The notes under the pieces are model-generated. The model was not told the origin of the DNA and did no database searches. It saw nothing but the letters and a program-made list of their open reading frames with translations. The position numbers were made by a program, and so were the translations under genes. A stretch of DNA of 64,000 nucleotides from Triangularia verruculosa (taxonomy: Eukaryota > Ascomycota > Sordariomycetes > Sordariales > Podosporaceae): the NCBI GenBank assembly GCA_033296885.1, contig MU863906.1, forward strand, positions 186,001 through 250,000. Reading direction: 5' to 3'. Numbering within the stretch: position 1 is the first letter of the stretch; each line of letters opens with the position of its first letter. Below, one piece after another: positions 1 to 10,122 of this stretch.

Positions 1-689
1 CTCGGCATTGAATATTCAATTAACGTCCCCATTCTGCTTTCCAAGTCGCTGGTGGTTGATTATCAAATCAAAACTGGGAGGCGATCGAAACTCAGTTGCA
101 GCCGTGCCAGTCTTCTTTTTCCACCGCGTGCCGGAGCGACGAACCTGTGCGACAGAGATGGAAAATCAAAGATGCCCGAGCTGGGAACTCTGGTGGGAAG
201 ACGAAAGGGTTTCGGTACTCCGCTTACGCGCAATCAAAGGGCTTACGCGCAATGCCGTTCCTTACTTCCTCACGGGCGTGAGCGGTATAGGGCTCATGTG
301 GACAGCATGCCCCCGTAGGGAAGTATCACGAGAGCGCCTTCGAATAGTCCGTCCTCAGGTACCAGCATGTGAGGGGCGTTTGTCATTCTCCTGGTGCCGC
401 ACCGCTTACCTACCCATCGAGCTTGACGACCGTTGATCCAGTGTAGTTAATATCATTAGAATTTTAGGATGACAGCTTCATTTCAACTCGGGGATATATT
501 CCAGTGAACCTAATCCGTAATATCCGCCAGACAGTTAAATCATGTTCGCCGCCCCTAAAATCGCAGCCGCGCCTCTGTACTGGCTTACAGAAGTATACTA
601 GTATGCAGCAGCTCGGGAATCAGGGCTTCTACTCGCTGTCTGGATTTCGCCATCTGGACGTCGACGCATGTCGATTGCGAGCCGAATAG
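1..689. other. Gene-free left edge
   Basis: I see no supportable gene here. The longest open stretch on the + strand (about 8-436) lacks an ATG start, has no recognisable motif and reads like chance coding. Several stop codons separate it from the decayed frame that begins at 690. Confidence 0.4.
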
Positions 690-1364
690 GGGTACACCCT
701 CCGCAGAATCAAATTCTACATTGAATGGAATAGCTTCGATTTAGTCCAGAATGAGCTCGTGATATTCTTTGCCAGAGGAAGACACTCGTTCACGTTCATG
801 TCAGGATTTCTGCAACACAGCCTTATAACGTTACGACGAAAAGACGTATTGCAGATCGCGAGAATGTAAGAACCGGATTGGAACAGTATGCTGGCCAAGT
901 TTCTTAGTAGAGACTCCACTACCCCTATCCAGCGCGATGCACTTTACTATATTTTGGTGATAGATCCGGAGCGAAAGCCGGCGGTATACATTTTACCTGT
1001 CGATGAGGTAGAAGAGAAACTAAGGTAGGTAGTAGGATACGTCAGGGAACTGGAGCACCACTGGAAAGACCACTTCGCTACGCTCACTGGAGAAATCGAC
1101 GCGGAGTCCTTGGATGATGTAGGAGACTCTCCGGACTATCTGAACGAGAATCTCCACTAGATGGTGAAAAGGGCAATGGCCGCATCGGATTGGGTTAAGG
1201 AGTGGGACAAATAGGGGAGTCCCACAACTCCAGCTCCGGTAGACGAACCGTGTACCTCGGACAAGAGAGAAGCGCCGGAATAAAGGAGTTGCAAGGCGAG
1301 TGAAATCCCTAGGGTACCACGTCCTGGACAAAATAACTGGCACTGCAAAGTGGGAATTCAATAT
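690..1364 (+). pseudogene. Decayed open reading frame, possible RIP-mutated gene or transposon relic
   Basis: One frame stays protein-like for about 200 codons. It is interrupted only by TAA at 867, TAG at 1026, TAG at 1158, TAG at 1212 and TAA at 1281. The stretches between the stops read naturally, for example RDALYYILVIDPERKPAVY, then ELEHHWKDHFATLTGEIDAE, then SPTTPAPVDEPCTSDKREAP. All five stops are TAA or TAG, the products of C-to-T change at CAA or CAG, which is what repeat-induced point mutation makes on the coding strand. I do not recognise the family. It could be a lost host gene or the capsid-like part of an old retroelement. No start codon or intact domain remains, so no product is expected. 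Confidence 0.35.
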
Positions 1365-1368
1365 TGAA

Positions 1369-1500
1369 AGATAATTAAAAGGCCTTAAAAGATAGTTTAA
1401 AAGGCTTTAAAAGATAGTTGAAAAGCCTAAAGAAATATCGAGAACACCTTAGAAGATACCGTACTCTTCCGGTGCTAAAAGATAGTAATAAGCCCTTTAA
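1369..1500. repeat. AT-rich degenerate short tandem repeat
   Basis: The unit is roughly TTAAAAGATAGTT followed by AAAAGGC. Two close copies sit at 1387-1425, and more diverged ones (TTAGAAGATACC, CTAAAAGATAGTAA) follow to about 1500. It lies directly downstream of the decayed reading frame, so both may belong to one old repeat. Confidence 0.45.
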
Positions 1501-4171
1501 AAATAATAAGCAGGCCTTTTCTACTATATTGTAGGCGTGATCCCGGCTTGCAGCACCAATTAATTTGCCCACGGCGTGGGTACCTGCATTATGGGAGCAG
1601 GTGTGTAGTTTTTCACTTTAGCTCAAGTCACTCTTGAGTCATGAAGTCGCTACGACCTGCCTGTGGCAGGCATAAATGTTATACCGGAACTTGTGAAGGT
1701 CCATAAAGTTTGTGATCTGCTTCCTATTTCCGGATCACACAAGACAACCTTTTCATTTCTGGGGCCATGGTTTTCTTCTTGATTGGGGCCCAGGTTTTGA
1801 TGGGCGTCTTGTCCTACATGGAGCAGCGGCAATGCCTTTCTGATGCGGTTGGGAACTGGTGGTGTTGAGAGGCTGTGGGGGATGAGTTTGTCAGGGAGGT
1901 TTTTTCCAGCTGTGAGTGCTACAACAATCCGCCTAAGGTAGGTATGTCAAATTGTCTCGTTTTATTCGTTCCATGCTTCAGTACAAGTTGGACGACGGAG
2001 CACAGGTGGTCGCGTGAGGGCCGTTTTGGATGTTGATCACACTAGACCAATGAGGCCACAGTAGTTGAGGTACAGCTAGGCTATGTAAGATGGAACTGTA
2101 CATGCATCTGTGTCATGTAAGCTCAAAGCTAAGGTACCTACCTAGCTCTACTTGTCTCACATAATATTTTCCCCATATCACGTGTTAATCACGTGGAAGT
2201 GGAAACCACTTTCTTCACGACCATGGTCGCAAAGCAGGGTCAGCACGCCATCCTCACGGGCTCTTGCTGATCTACGACTACGCAAGTCACCCTGTCATGA
2301 GTGGAGAGAAAAAGAAATATGATCTGCTCGGCTACAACGGGATGCGCACAACGTGACAAGCCGCCATGCCACGGTTCGCCTCGCGTCCATCCGGATCTTC
2401 GTGTATGAGCAACTCACCTTGTATACACATATCCGATCTTGGCGAGAACGGCATGGCATCATCGGCGTGGCAGGCAGCCATTTGTTGCAACATTTTGCTG
2501 CACGTATTGTTTTGCGCCTGTCTTCTCGTGATGCAGAAAATAGGGGTTCTTTGACCAAGACATTTGATCTTGAATTCCCAACTTTCGCACGTGGCCAAGA
2601 CATCTGAGCCCTCCTGCACGGACCGTTGACCGGGTTCATGTGAATGCGCTGGAGATTTTCGTTTCTTCTTCAACGACTCCATGTGTCTCGTTCCCGATCC
2701 AGATACCGCAGAGTGGGTAGTGTGGTCCCAGATCCTTCCCACATCGTCACACCCGGCCATCTAGATGCTTTGCTTCATCCCCCTTTTCCCCACATGATGA
2801 CAAAATGCCACTTCCACGTCGACGGCTTCTCTTGACCAGCCGAAGAGGGCATCCGAAAAAGGGAACATTGGGCGAGTTATTTGTGCTGCCAGTGAAAATG
2901 GGCAGATAGACTAGCCGAGCAACCGAAGTTGGACCCGAAGCAGGGCCCGAAAGTACGGCCAAGACTTGTACGAGTCTGGAGCTGCAATAGTGCAATGCAA
3001 CTAAAAGTCCCAAAGAATTGCATGGTGGAGGACGCTTGTTTAGCCTCACATGGCTGAGCCCACCTGCCTGATTAGCCGATAGGGAAGGTGGGTTCTTTTC
3101 GCCTGATGTTTCGTTATGGCGGTTTGATTTTCTCGGTTTGATCGTAAAGGCGACGATCCCCCAGAACTGTATCTGTGTTGAAGGTCGCTACCACCTCCAA
3201 GAGAGCGCCACACCGAATGCGCCGACATGATACCGGCCGGAGTTGTCTCCGTGGGGAGTGCGTCGATGCATAAGAGGAGGCGCTTGGCTGTTCTTGGTTG
3301 GCATGCCCCGTCAGAGACTGTGAAGGTCAACTGTGAAATAAATGTCAGGCCATCGGGCCGTTTCTCATGGCTGCTGCTACTAGGTACCATCCTGTGGTGT
3401 TAGGCTCGGATTTTCAAAAGGCTCTGGAAAGTCGAACAACCACAGCACCGGGTCAGTTATCCACTTTGAGCCTGGAATAGCGAGCGGGGTATCAAGTGAT
3501 TGCCCATTTCGCGGAAGGGGGACAATGCGGTCGAGCGGCGACGCTGACTGCATGTCGAAAATTGACGTTTCATTCGTCCTTGTTTCGGGCGTCGTGCCAA
3601 GAGCCGTCCTTTGACCAGAAAACAGGAACCAGGCACGGACGACAAGACGACATCAAAGAACGTGGTAGCCCTGCACGTCACAGCGGGAAACGAAGGGCCT
3701 CACAAAGGGCGAGGAGAAACGAGTGTTGAAAAAAAGCATGAGGCACCGAGGGTCGAACAGTGGGGAATCACGCTATCAGGTTCTGGACCCGCTCCCCCAC
3801 ATGCGGTTGGACCGCAGCTTCTCCATCGTCGAGACCATTGGCTCGCGGGGAGTGAGGGGGGAGCATGGAGCCGGAAGCTCTTCCCCAGGGGGAATCCTGC
3901 AGGCGATGAAGGACTCCATTTACCCCATGATACAAGATGGCCGTCCCCCAGCCCCAGCGCCCTCGTCTAAGACCTGAGGTGCTCCCGTCCTGTGATACGA
4001 CTCTGTTGTCGCTTTTTCTGTTTCACCCTTCCCTCTTCACACACTGAGCCCGCCGACCTGGTTCCTGGAATTGCCTGCGTGTCTCGCTGCAGCTTCCCGC
4101 CTTGTCGACTTCTGCAGAGGTCGATCCGAGATATATCTCTTCCCTGCGTTCGCGAACCGGAATTGAACAAG
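1501..4171. other. Long intergenic region without a supportable gene
   Basis: Only short overlapping frames occur on both strands, with no motif, no convincing splice sites and no ATG-initiated frame beyond about 140 codons. The sequence contains copies of the recurrent TAGGTA-type motif at about 1934 and 2132, and CACGTG at about 2180. The last 150 bases are presumably the promoter and 5' UTR of the beta-propeller gene that starts at 4172. Confidence 0.5.
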
Positions 4172-6126
4172 ATGGAACCGTACGCTTACCCAGCTGAAGG
4201 GTTGGACGAGATGGCGTAAGTTGAATACCCGCCGCGCCGTTGGACGGCTCCACCAGACGTCTTATTCTGCATCTGCAGATTTGCTAACGGCCCGACAGAG
4301 AGAAGTTGAACCGCTTAAGCACAGCAGACTCGCGTCACGGCGATTCTCTCCCCTTGCTCGACGGGCGGACTTATGATGCTTACGACCCCCGACTACGACC
4401 CCCTTCGAGTGGCTACCCGCTGCCACCCACACCCGAGTCGCAATGGAGTCCAACCGATGACCTTTTCCGCATGCCGAATTACGAGCTTGGCCAACGGCCC
4501 GCTGCTGCGTTGCCGTTGCAGCGTCCGGTGTCGAGAAGCAAGTCATCGCTATTCCGAAAAGACTCGCATACATCGGAGCGCAGGCCCTCCCGAGGCTCGT
4601 CCGCCGGTTTCAGTTTATACCCCGCAGCTCGTCCACCACCACCCAAGCCACTGCCCGCGCTTCCCTTGACCAACAAATCTACGCGTCGCATCTCATCGCA
4701 GGGCTCCTTTGACACCAGCTCAATCGCGTCAGGGGAAACGTCAAGATACTCAGATTCCACCTGGGGAACGTCGGGCCTCGAGCGAGTGCCGACGAACGGG
4801 ACACCAACATCTCCAGCCACCAATGCCCACTTCGTGGCCGTTCCTCCTGTCCCAGAAGAGTATCGGCAACGGCAGGCATCGCATGCGGCACCGTCGCAAA
4901 TTGCCTCGTCCGTCACAGTTGTGCCCTGGAAATCTCTCTCACACCAGGAAAAGGCCACCAAGGACCCATCGGTGTATTTCTTTGACATCTCGACAACCTC
5001 TGCCACCCTGGCGAGCAAGCATGGCAACAACATCATCAAGGTGTGGTCTGTCGGGTCAGGCGAGGTCCAAAGCCAGCTCAAGATTTCGTGCTACACAACC
5101 GCGCAGCCGCGCTCTCGCGAGTACTTCGTGCGGAGCCACGCCATCCTTTCCGAGCCTTCTAACATGATAGCAATCGCCACTGGTTTTGGCGACTCTCTCG
5201 AGATATGGGACTGGGGTAAGAAGAAGAAGCTTCAGGCTATGGACAAGGCTGACCGATGGGCCGCCGTCCGCTCCAACGTTATGGAAGCCGGATGGTGCCC
5301 CCTCGTCACCTACCGAGGAGATAACGACACCATTGAGCTGTGGGAGGCGACGTACTCGAAGAAGCCGTTCAAGAAGACTCGAGTCATTGAGCTGGCCAAA
5401 GCAGGCCTTCCCATTCTGCCAAAGTATCCCGAACTCGCCTTTTCCGCCACCGGGCCGCTTTTGATCACTGCCTCGGGACCTCGGCCACCCAGGCTCGGCC
5501 ACCCACCGCCTGAAAGGGAGACTCTTCTCATTGCATGGGAAATTCACAACGGCGCCGAAATGACAACACCTTACAAGGTCGTAGCCCCATGGCAGCACGC
5601 CGAGTTGGACACGGCCCTCCCAAGCGGGCTCGCTACTTACGGTTCGGTAGCCGTATCAATCTGGATTCCCGCCTCCTACCGTGCCATTCCAGTTCCTGCC
5701 GCCAGAGGAGGGAACGGGTACAACCTCGCCCCTGCCTCCGTTCCCTTCCGGTACGTCCTTGTGTGGGACTTCTCGGCGTCATCGACAAAGACTTTCCGCA
5801 TCCCCAACGCCATGTCGTGCGTCAGCCCAGACTGCAGATTCATCGCCTACTGTGACTCCAGGGGAGTCGACTCAGGTGCGAGAGGATGCTTGGCTGTGTT
5901 GGATGCCATGACGGGTAAGCAGCTGTGGTGTTGGCCAGACCCGGATGCCACCGCTGCGGACGTGGACATGATGGCTGGTTTCAGCCAACTAGCGAACCTA
6001 AGCAAGGTGACCGAGATGTGCTTTTCTGCTGATGGTGGCTTCCTGTTTATTGGGGATAGCGAGGGTGGGACGGGTGTTTTTGAGGTGAGGGAGGGAGGCA
6101 AGGGGATCAGCATGAGACCTGTTTAG
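4172..6126 (+). CDS. WD40/YVTN-type beta-propeller protein with disordered N-terminus
   Basis: Two exons, 4172-4215 and 4299-6126. The intron 4216-4298 has a GTAAGT donor, a TGCTAAC branch site and a CAG acceptor, and joins in phase to start the protein MEPYAYPAEGLDEMAEKLNR. The product is about 623 residues. The first 200 are Ser/Pro/Arg-rich and look disordered. The rest has repeated beta-blade signatures such as NNIIKVWSVGSG, DSLEIWDWGK, NDTIELWEA and YVLVWDFSA, the spacing expected of a WD40-like propeller. No catalytic motif is visible, so a scaffold role is inferred. I know no close characterised homologue. The frame stays open for 69 codons beyond the TAG at 6124 (next entry), so the true C-terminus may be longer. 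Confidence 0.88.
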
Positions 6127-6336
6127 AAGACGAGTCTGCTTTCCCTAGAAGAGATTTTGAAGGAGGGAGAGACGGACAGGAGCGGGAGTGGAGAGGAACA
6201 GGTGAAGTTTGAGCACGAGAAAGAGGTCAAGCAGAAGGGAAAGGTCAGGGGGAGCCTTGATACCTTGGATGGGCTGCTCAAAGAGGTCGAGGCTCAGGAA
6301 AAGCTCTGGAGAAGAGGCTTTGCAAGATGGAGGTGA
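6127..6336 (+). other. In-frame coding-like extension behind the TAG of the beta-propeller gene
   Basis: In the same frame as the upstream CDS, 69 sense codons run to TGA at 6334. They encode a charged, helix-prone sequence (SLEEILKEGETDRS, then DTLDGLLKEVEAQEKLWRR). The TAG could be removed by a 42-nt intron from GTGAGG at 6085 to TTTAG at 6126, which is a multiple of three and phase 0. That is shorter than usual for fungal introns and shows no clear branch site. Stop-codon readthrough or a nonsense mutation are the alternatives. Confidence 0.5.
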
Positions 6337-7360
6337 TGGCAATGGTTCTGCGTGCAAATCATATATGGTTTTAATTTGAATCATACCCGGGCGGGGTCTT
6401 TTTCTCATTCATTGTCAACCTAGGGTCGAGGGTTTGGCTGGATCTGACGCCTAAGATAGGCTGCGGCAGGGGTCATGGTGATTGGGTCGGGTTCGGGTCA
6501 ACGAGGCGGGATGTGGCCGCGTGTTGAGAGGGTATAGGCTGAGGGATAGCCTGGATGGGTTGATGGCAAGGGTTTCAATTTTTCCAGCTTAGCGAATAGT
6601 CGCTATGCCTCTTTCCTTTTCCTTTGATACCGTTCATGAGATTTCACGAGGATACCCCCTTACCCCACACAGTTACGCCAATGAACTCGGGGCAATTGTA
6701 GTTTGAATAAAAGTACCTAATTTAATGTTACCAGATGATTATTTTGTCCAGATGCTTTTGCAAGTTGCATTCTTATGATCTGCATTGTGTCATGGGCGAT
6801 GCCCCTGAAGGGACTATTATGAAGGGGATGGTCTGGGATGACCTGTACAGTTTGCTGGTAATGGTAAATGCACTGATTAAATCTCCGAGGTTCGTACTGG
6901 GTACAGTCACCACATATGTATCGTTACAAGACCGAAGGCCGAAAAAGAGTATCGATGAGTCGTATGTTCACAATTTTCACCAGCATCACTTCGCAGTTGT
7001 ATTTGTGAGACCAGCAACGGGGAGGAAGGAGCAAGCTGTGACGTGCATGTCCTGTACCTACTGCTCGTCTGAGTGACATCTTCCCTTCTTCAGTCGCCGC
7101 CCAAGAAGCGACCACGTCTTTCGGTTCGCCCTTAATCTTTCACTTGATTATCTCAAGGATCTCGACATCTGACGAATCCACGCCTGCTCTTGCTTGTGCG
7201 ATCGCGTCTCCAAGGTGCCTACTCGCTTTGTTCCCCATCACCCGCGATCTTTCGTATGGCTTTGAGTCGCTCCGTTAGTCTTTCAAGGTTCCCATTCACC
7301 TATTCTAACCTTTATGCGTCCTTCACAAGATTTTCAGCCACCATCAAGACTGCAGCCGGC
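6337..7360. other. Intergenic region
   Basis: No supportable gene. It includes the 3' flank of the propeller gene and, from about 7190, an open frame in phase with the next CDS. That frame could be a 5' leader or an N-terminal extension starting at ATG 7256. The extension would be rich in Ser, Arg and Phe and lack acidic residues, like a mitochondrial presequence. Confidence 0.45.
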
Positions 7361-7971
7361 ATGGCTTCTTCGGCACCAAGTCTCAAGCGGAGGAGGTTGG
7401 ACTGCCAGCAAGAAGACGAAACAGCTACAACAGTACCCCAATGTGCAAAAACAAACGACCATCAGCAAGACCCTACCATGCACAACAACATGCCAGATCG
7501 AATAGCCACATTCAAAGCCATGATCGAAAATTATACCGATGGTGACCTGCGTGACGACAATGGGACAAGGAGGAGTTATTCCCACCTCGATCTTCGCCTA
7601 CAGAGGGCCTACTATGGGAGGCTTTCATCGCCCAAGTAGAAACAGGCGATGATCAGCTACTCGAATACCTACATTCCTATAGGAGATATCAGAATGAAAT
7701 CAAACCCTTGAAGGAGAGCGCAAAGAAGGATGGGGAATCTATCGAGATGTTGGAGGATCAGAGACGCCGTGACCAGCAGCGCGTGGCTTGCTTGGAGAAA
7801 CGTGTTGCTGAGTTGGAGGCACGAATACCACCGCAGGTTCTGACGATTGCGAATCCGTCTGCTTCTGTATCTGTCTCGGTGGAACCAGATGATGGTGATG
7901 TTATTGTGGTCTTTCGAACAGCGGTGGAGGCGCGGTGCGGGGCTTTGGGACTTGACGTCAACAAGAACTGA
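7361..7971 (+). CDS. Orphan small protein, family member 1 (coiled coil plus LG-L-D block)
   Basis: Two exons, 7361-7541 and 7604-7971; the intron 7542-7603 joins phase 1 to give the junction NYTD-EGLLWEAF. An alternative donor at 7551 is also in phase. The product is about 182 residues: a Lys/Arg start (SLKRRRLD), then a helical coiled-coil segment (LEDQRRRDQQRVACLEKRV), then the block EPDDGDVIVVFRTAVEA ending in ALGLD. The same block occurs in the genes at 8549, 9555 and 17875 (minus). It is closest to the last, which shares the coiled coil and the EPDDG core. Function is unknown; the layout suggests a nuclear or scaffold protein that oligomerises. The start at 7361 is chosen because it places MASSAP just before the basic segment; ATG 7256 is possible. 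Confidence 0.62.
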
Positions 7972-8548
7972 CTGGAAGATGGGCATTGCCGGACGAGATC
8001 GTCTTCTTTTTCGCAGCGATTTGGAAATCGTCGATGCGAAAATTTCAAGTTACCAGGCAAGAGGGAGGTTTGGATGGTCTTGATGCTGCCTTGCTATTAT
8101 TGGCCGGAGGAAGAAAGGGCGGTACAGTCGTTCGATTTTCAAAGATATGGAGCGCCTGCTGCTCCAACTGGGTGCTGTTATCTTGAACTCTTTTTTCGTG
8201 ACATGTTGTCTTTTTCTGATGACGACTTATTTACCCTATCAGAGGTCACTGGCTAAGGGTTCAGCTTATATTTTCAGTCCCACCAAGCTTATCATTTTAT
8301 ATATCTTCTTAGCTCGGTCTGTTCCTTTCTTGTACATCTTCATCTAGTCCATCGAACCCTAGATCCCGCATGACCTCTCCGTCGAGATCATCATAAAACA
8401 GTCTCTCTCTCGCCTGTCCAGTGGTCTTCCGAAGGTGATTCCCTCGCCTCTCCCAAGCATCCCACCTCATTTGACCAGAATTTGCTAACCTCCATGCCAC
8501 TAGGACTTGGTCTTGATAGCTTCTTTTCCCCGAGCCACATAGCACGAG
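7972..8548. other. Intergenic region between family members 1 and 2
   Basis: Only short frames without motifs. It must contain the terminator of the gene ending at 7971 and the promoter of the gene starting at 8549. Confidence 0.5.
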
Positions 8549-9058
8549 ATGTCTTCTCACAACAAAAGCAAACCCAGCTGGAGCCATCAGATCGAAGTCA
8601 GGGTTTTCAGCAGCCTCGATTGGAGCACCGGAAAATTCAGCTATTATCTGGCCCCTATACCACTATCCTCCGATTTCTCCGGCACACGAAGAGAGGTTAA
8701 GGCTATCAAGAAGATCGAGGAACATCTCACGGCAATGCAAATCTCCTTGGATGGGTTTCAAATAGTCGACGGGGAAGTCGTTGCTCTCCCTCCCTCCTCT
8801 ATCCAAGGGTTTCTCAAGGTACTGGGGCTGGATGGCGATGGTGAAATTGAGGAGGAGAGTGAAGCTCAGTTGCAGGATGGTGATGTGCCACAATTCTGGC
8901 ACGGGTATGTTGACATTCCGGCGGTAACGCAGGCGGAGAGGTTGTCGTCTGCTGCTGTTATGGTGGAGTGGAAAGGGCTGCTGGGAGGGCTCAAGCCTTT
9001 CCCTCGGTATAAGGAGTTTAAGGACTCTTGTCGGCAAAGATTCCCAGGCTATTATTAG
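8549..9058 (+). CDS. Orphan small protein, family member 2
   Basis: Single exon, 169 residues, ATG in a good context after the leader. It shares two blocks with the next gene: a basic helix (REVKAIKKIEEHL here, RDIKAIRRFISKA there) and, about 25 residues later, the family block DGEVVALPPSSIQGFLKVLGLD. An acidic linker follows (EIEEESEAQLQDGD), then a hydrophobic region ending in an aromatic tail (FKDSCRQRFPGYY). There is no signal peptide and no known catalytic motif. With the genes on either side it forms a tandem same-strand trio, best read as local duplication followed by strong divergence. Function unknown. Confidence 0.68.
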   Translation: MSSHNKSKPSWSHQIEVRVFSSLDWSTGKFSYYLAPIPLSSDFSGTRREVKAIKKIEEHLTAMQISLDGFQIVDGEVVALPPSSIQGFLKVLGLDGDGEIEEESEAQLQDGDVPQFWHGYVDIPAVTQAERLSSAAVMVEWKGLLGGLKPFPRYKEFKDSCRQRFPGYY

Positions 9059-9385
9059 GGAGTCTTTATATATCGTTTTTATATGAAATTCTTTCGGCTT
9101 TCACAAGACGTTTCATCTCTCTGAAAGACCCGCTTCTTTGATTCCCAGTGCTGGCTGCTCCTGCCATCCGGAGATTCTGCCACGTACCTTCCGCCCTGCA
9201 CTGGACCCCAAGCTTCGAGGTTCCGCAGCGGCGCCCGAAGATCTTGATGAAAATTCTGCTCTCCTGCCCCTGTTTTCCGAACTTCAGCTTTTCAACTCCA
9301 ACATCGAGCTTTTCATCGATTCCCCCTTAACTCAATATTTGCGCTGCGAAAAAGAGGATTACGTATTCTTCGCTAGCCATCATCT

Positions 9386-9457
9386 GTAAGTCATGCCTTC
9401 ATAATTATCCATCCCGTCTGCTTGTAGAGATCTACATTCTAACCCTGGTGTCGTCAG
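9386..9457 (+). other. Probable spliced intron in the 5' part of family member 3
   Basis: GTAAGT donor, ATTCTAACCC branch site and CGTCAG acceptor, 72 nt. The flanks join in the frame of the downstream CDS, and that frame is open from 9087 through 9555 once the intron is removed. It may lie in the 5' UTR or inside an N-terminal extension whose start codon I cannot find. Confidence 0.6.
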
Positions 9458-9554
9458 AAGCGCAGAAGCTCGCAGGCTGCCAATCTCCTCCTACCCCAAT
9501 CTTTCACTCAACCTCCCCGCTTCGCCCGCGCAACGCGCCCACGACCGGTTCAAC

Positions 9555-10046
9555 ATGGCCACTGGCAGCAAGCAAACTGTCTGGGATATTTACAGCATGA
9601 TGTTCAGAATCTTTAAGCGCATCGACTCTGACGACGCCAATCCTACCTATCGTCTCATACCTTTTCACTGCGACATCGGCATGAAGGAGCGAGATATAAA
9701 AGCCATCAGGAGATTCATCTCCAAAGCCCATATCGACACCATCTTCGACAGTGTCTCGTCGGCTCCGGTTGTTCCATCCAACGGCGACATGATCATCATC
9801 CCCACCGCATCCATTGAGTACATCCGCGAACTTTTGGGTTTGGACAACGAGATGCCAAATGACGAGGGTGTCGAGATCTCGCCACCCTCGCCTTCGTCAG
9901 GCTCGGAGAATTCCTCTCGCGCGATGACTAGGGAGGAACAAGCCTGGTGGTTTGGTAATCTGCCATATGACTATGAGAAAGGCGTGTGGCAACCTGGGTT
10001 TGATCCGGTGACTGGCCTTTACATGTCTGATTCGAAGGAAGTCTGA
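9555..10046 (+). CDS. Orphan small protein, family member 3
   Basis: 163 residues from the first in-frame ATG. Domain order matches member 2: aromatic N-terminal strand region (WDIYSMMFRIFKRI), basic helix RDIKAIRRFI, then the family block NGDMIIIPTASIEYIRELLGLD. An acidic Ser/Pro linker follows (SPPSPSSGSENSS), then an aromatic tail containing WWFGNLPYDYEKG. The upstream intron at 9386-9457 and the open spliced frame before it suggest the protein may start further upstream, but no ATG is present there. No enzyme signature. Same strand as members 1 and 2, 497 nt after member 2. Function unknown. Confidence 0.7.
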   Translation: MATGSKQTVWDIYSMMFRIFKRIDSDDANPTYRLIPFHCDIGMKERDIKAIRRFISKAHIDTIFDSVSSAPVVPSNGDMIIIPTASIEYIRELLGLDNEMPNDEGVEISPPSPSSGSENSSRAMTREEQAWWFGNLPYDYEKGVWQPGFDPVTGLYMSDSKEV

Positions 10047-10089
10047 CGGAACCTGGGTCATTAAGATTTGTGGCGGTGGTAATTACTAA

Positions 10090-10122
10090 GGGATCACTGG
10101 GGGATCACTGGGGGATCACTGA
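10090..10122. repeat. Three-copy 11-bp tandem repeat
   Basis: The unit GGGATCACTGG is repeated with period 11 starting at 10090, 10101 and 10112, just behind the third orphan gene. No function is evident. Confidence 0.8.

Noticed and set aside
8..436. 142-codon plus-strand frame at the window edge
   Set aside because: Starts at TTG, no family resemblance, no splice signals, and flanked by sequence without coding character.
4479..5598. Long minus-strand frames (200 and 180 codons) antisense to the beta-propeller gene
   Set aside because: They mirror the codon bias of the sense gene, lack motifs and have no splice or start context; shadows of the real gene.
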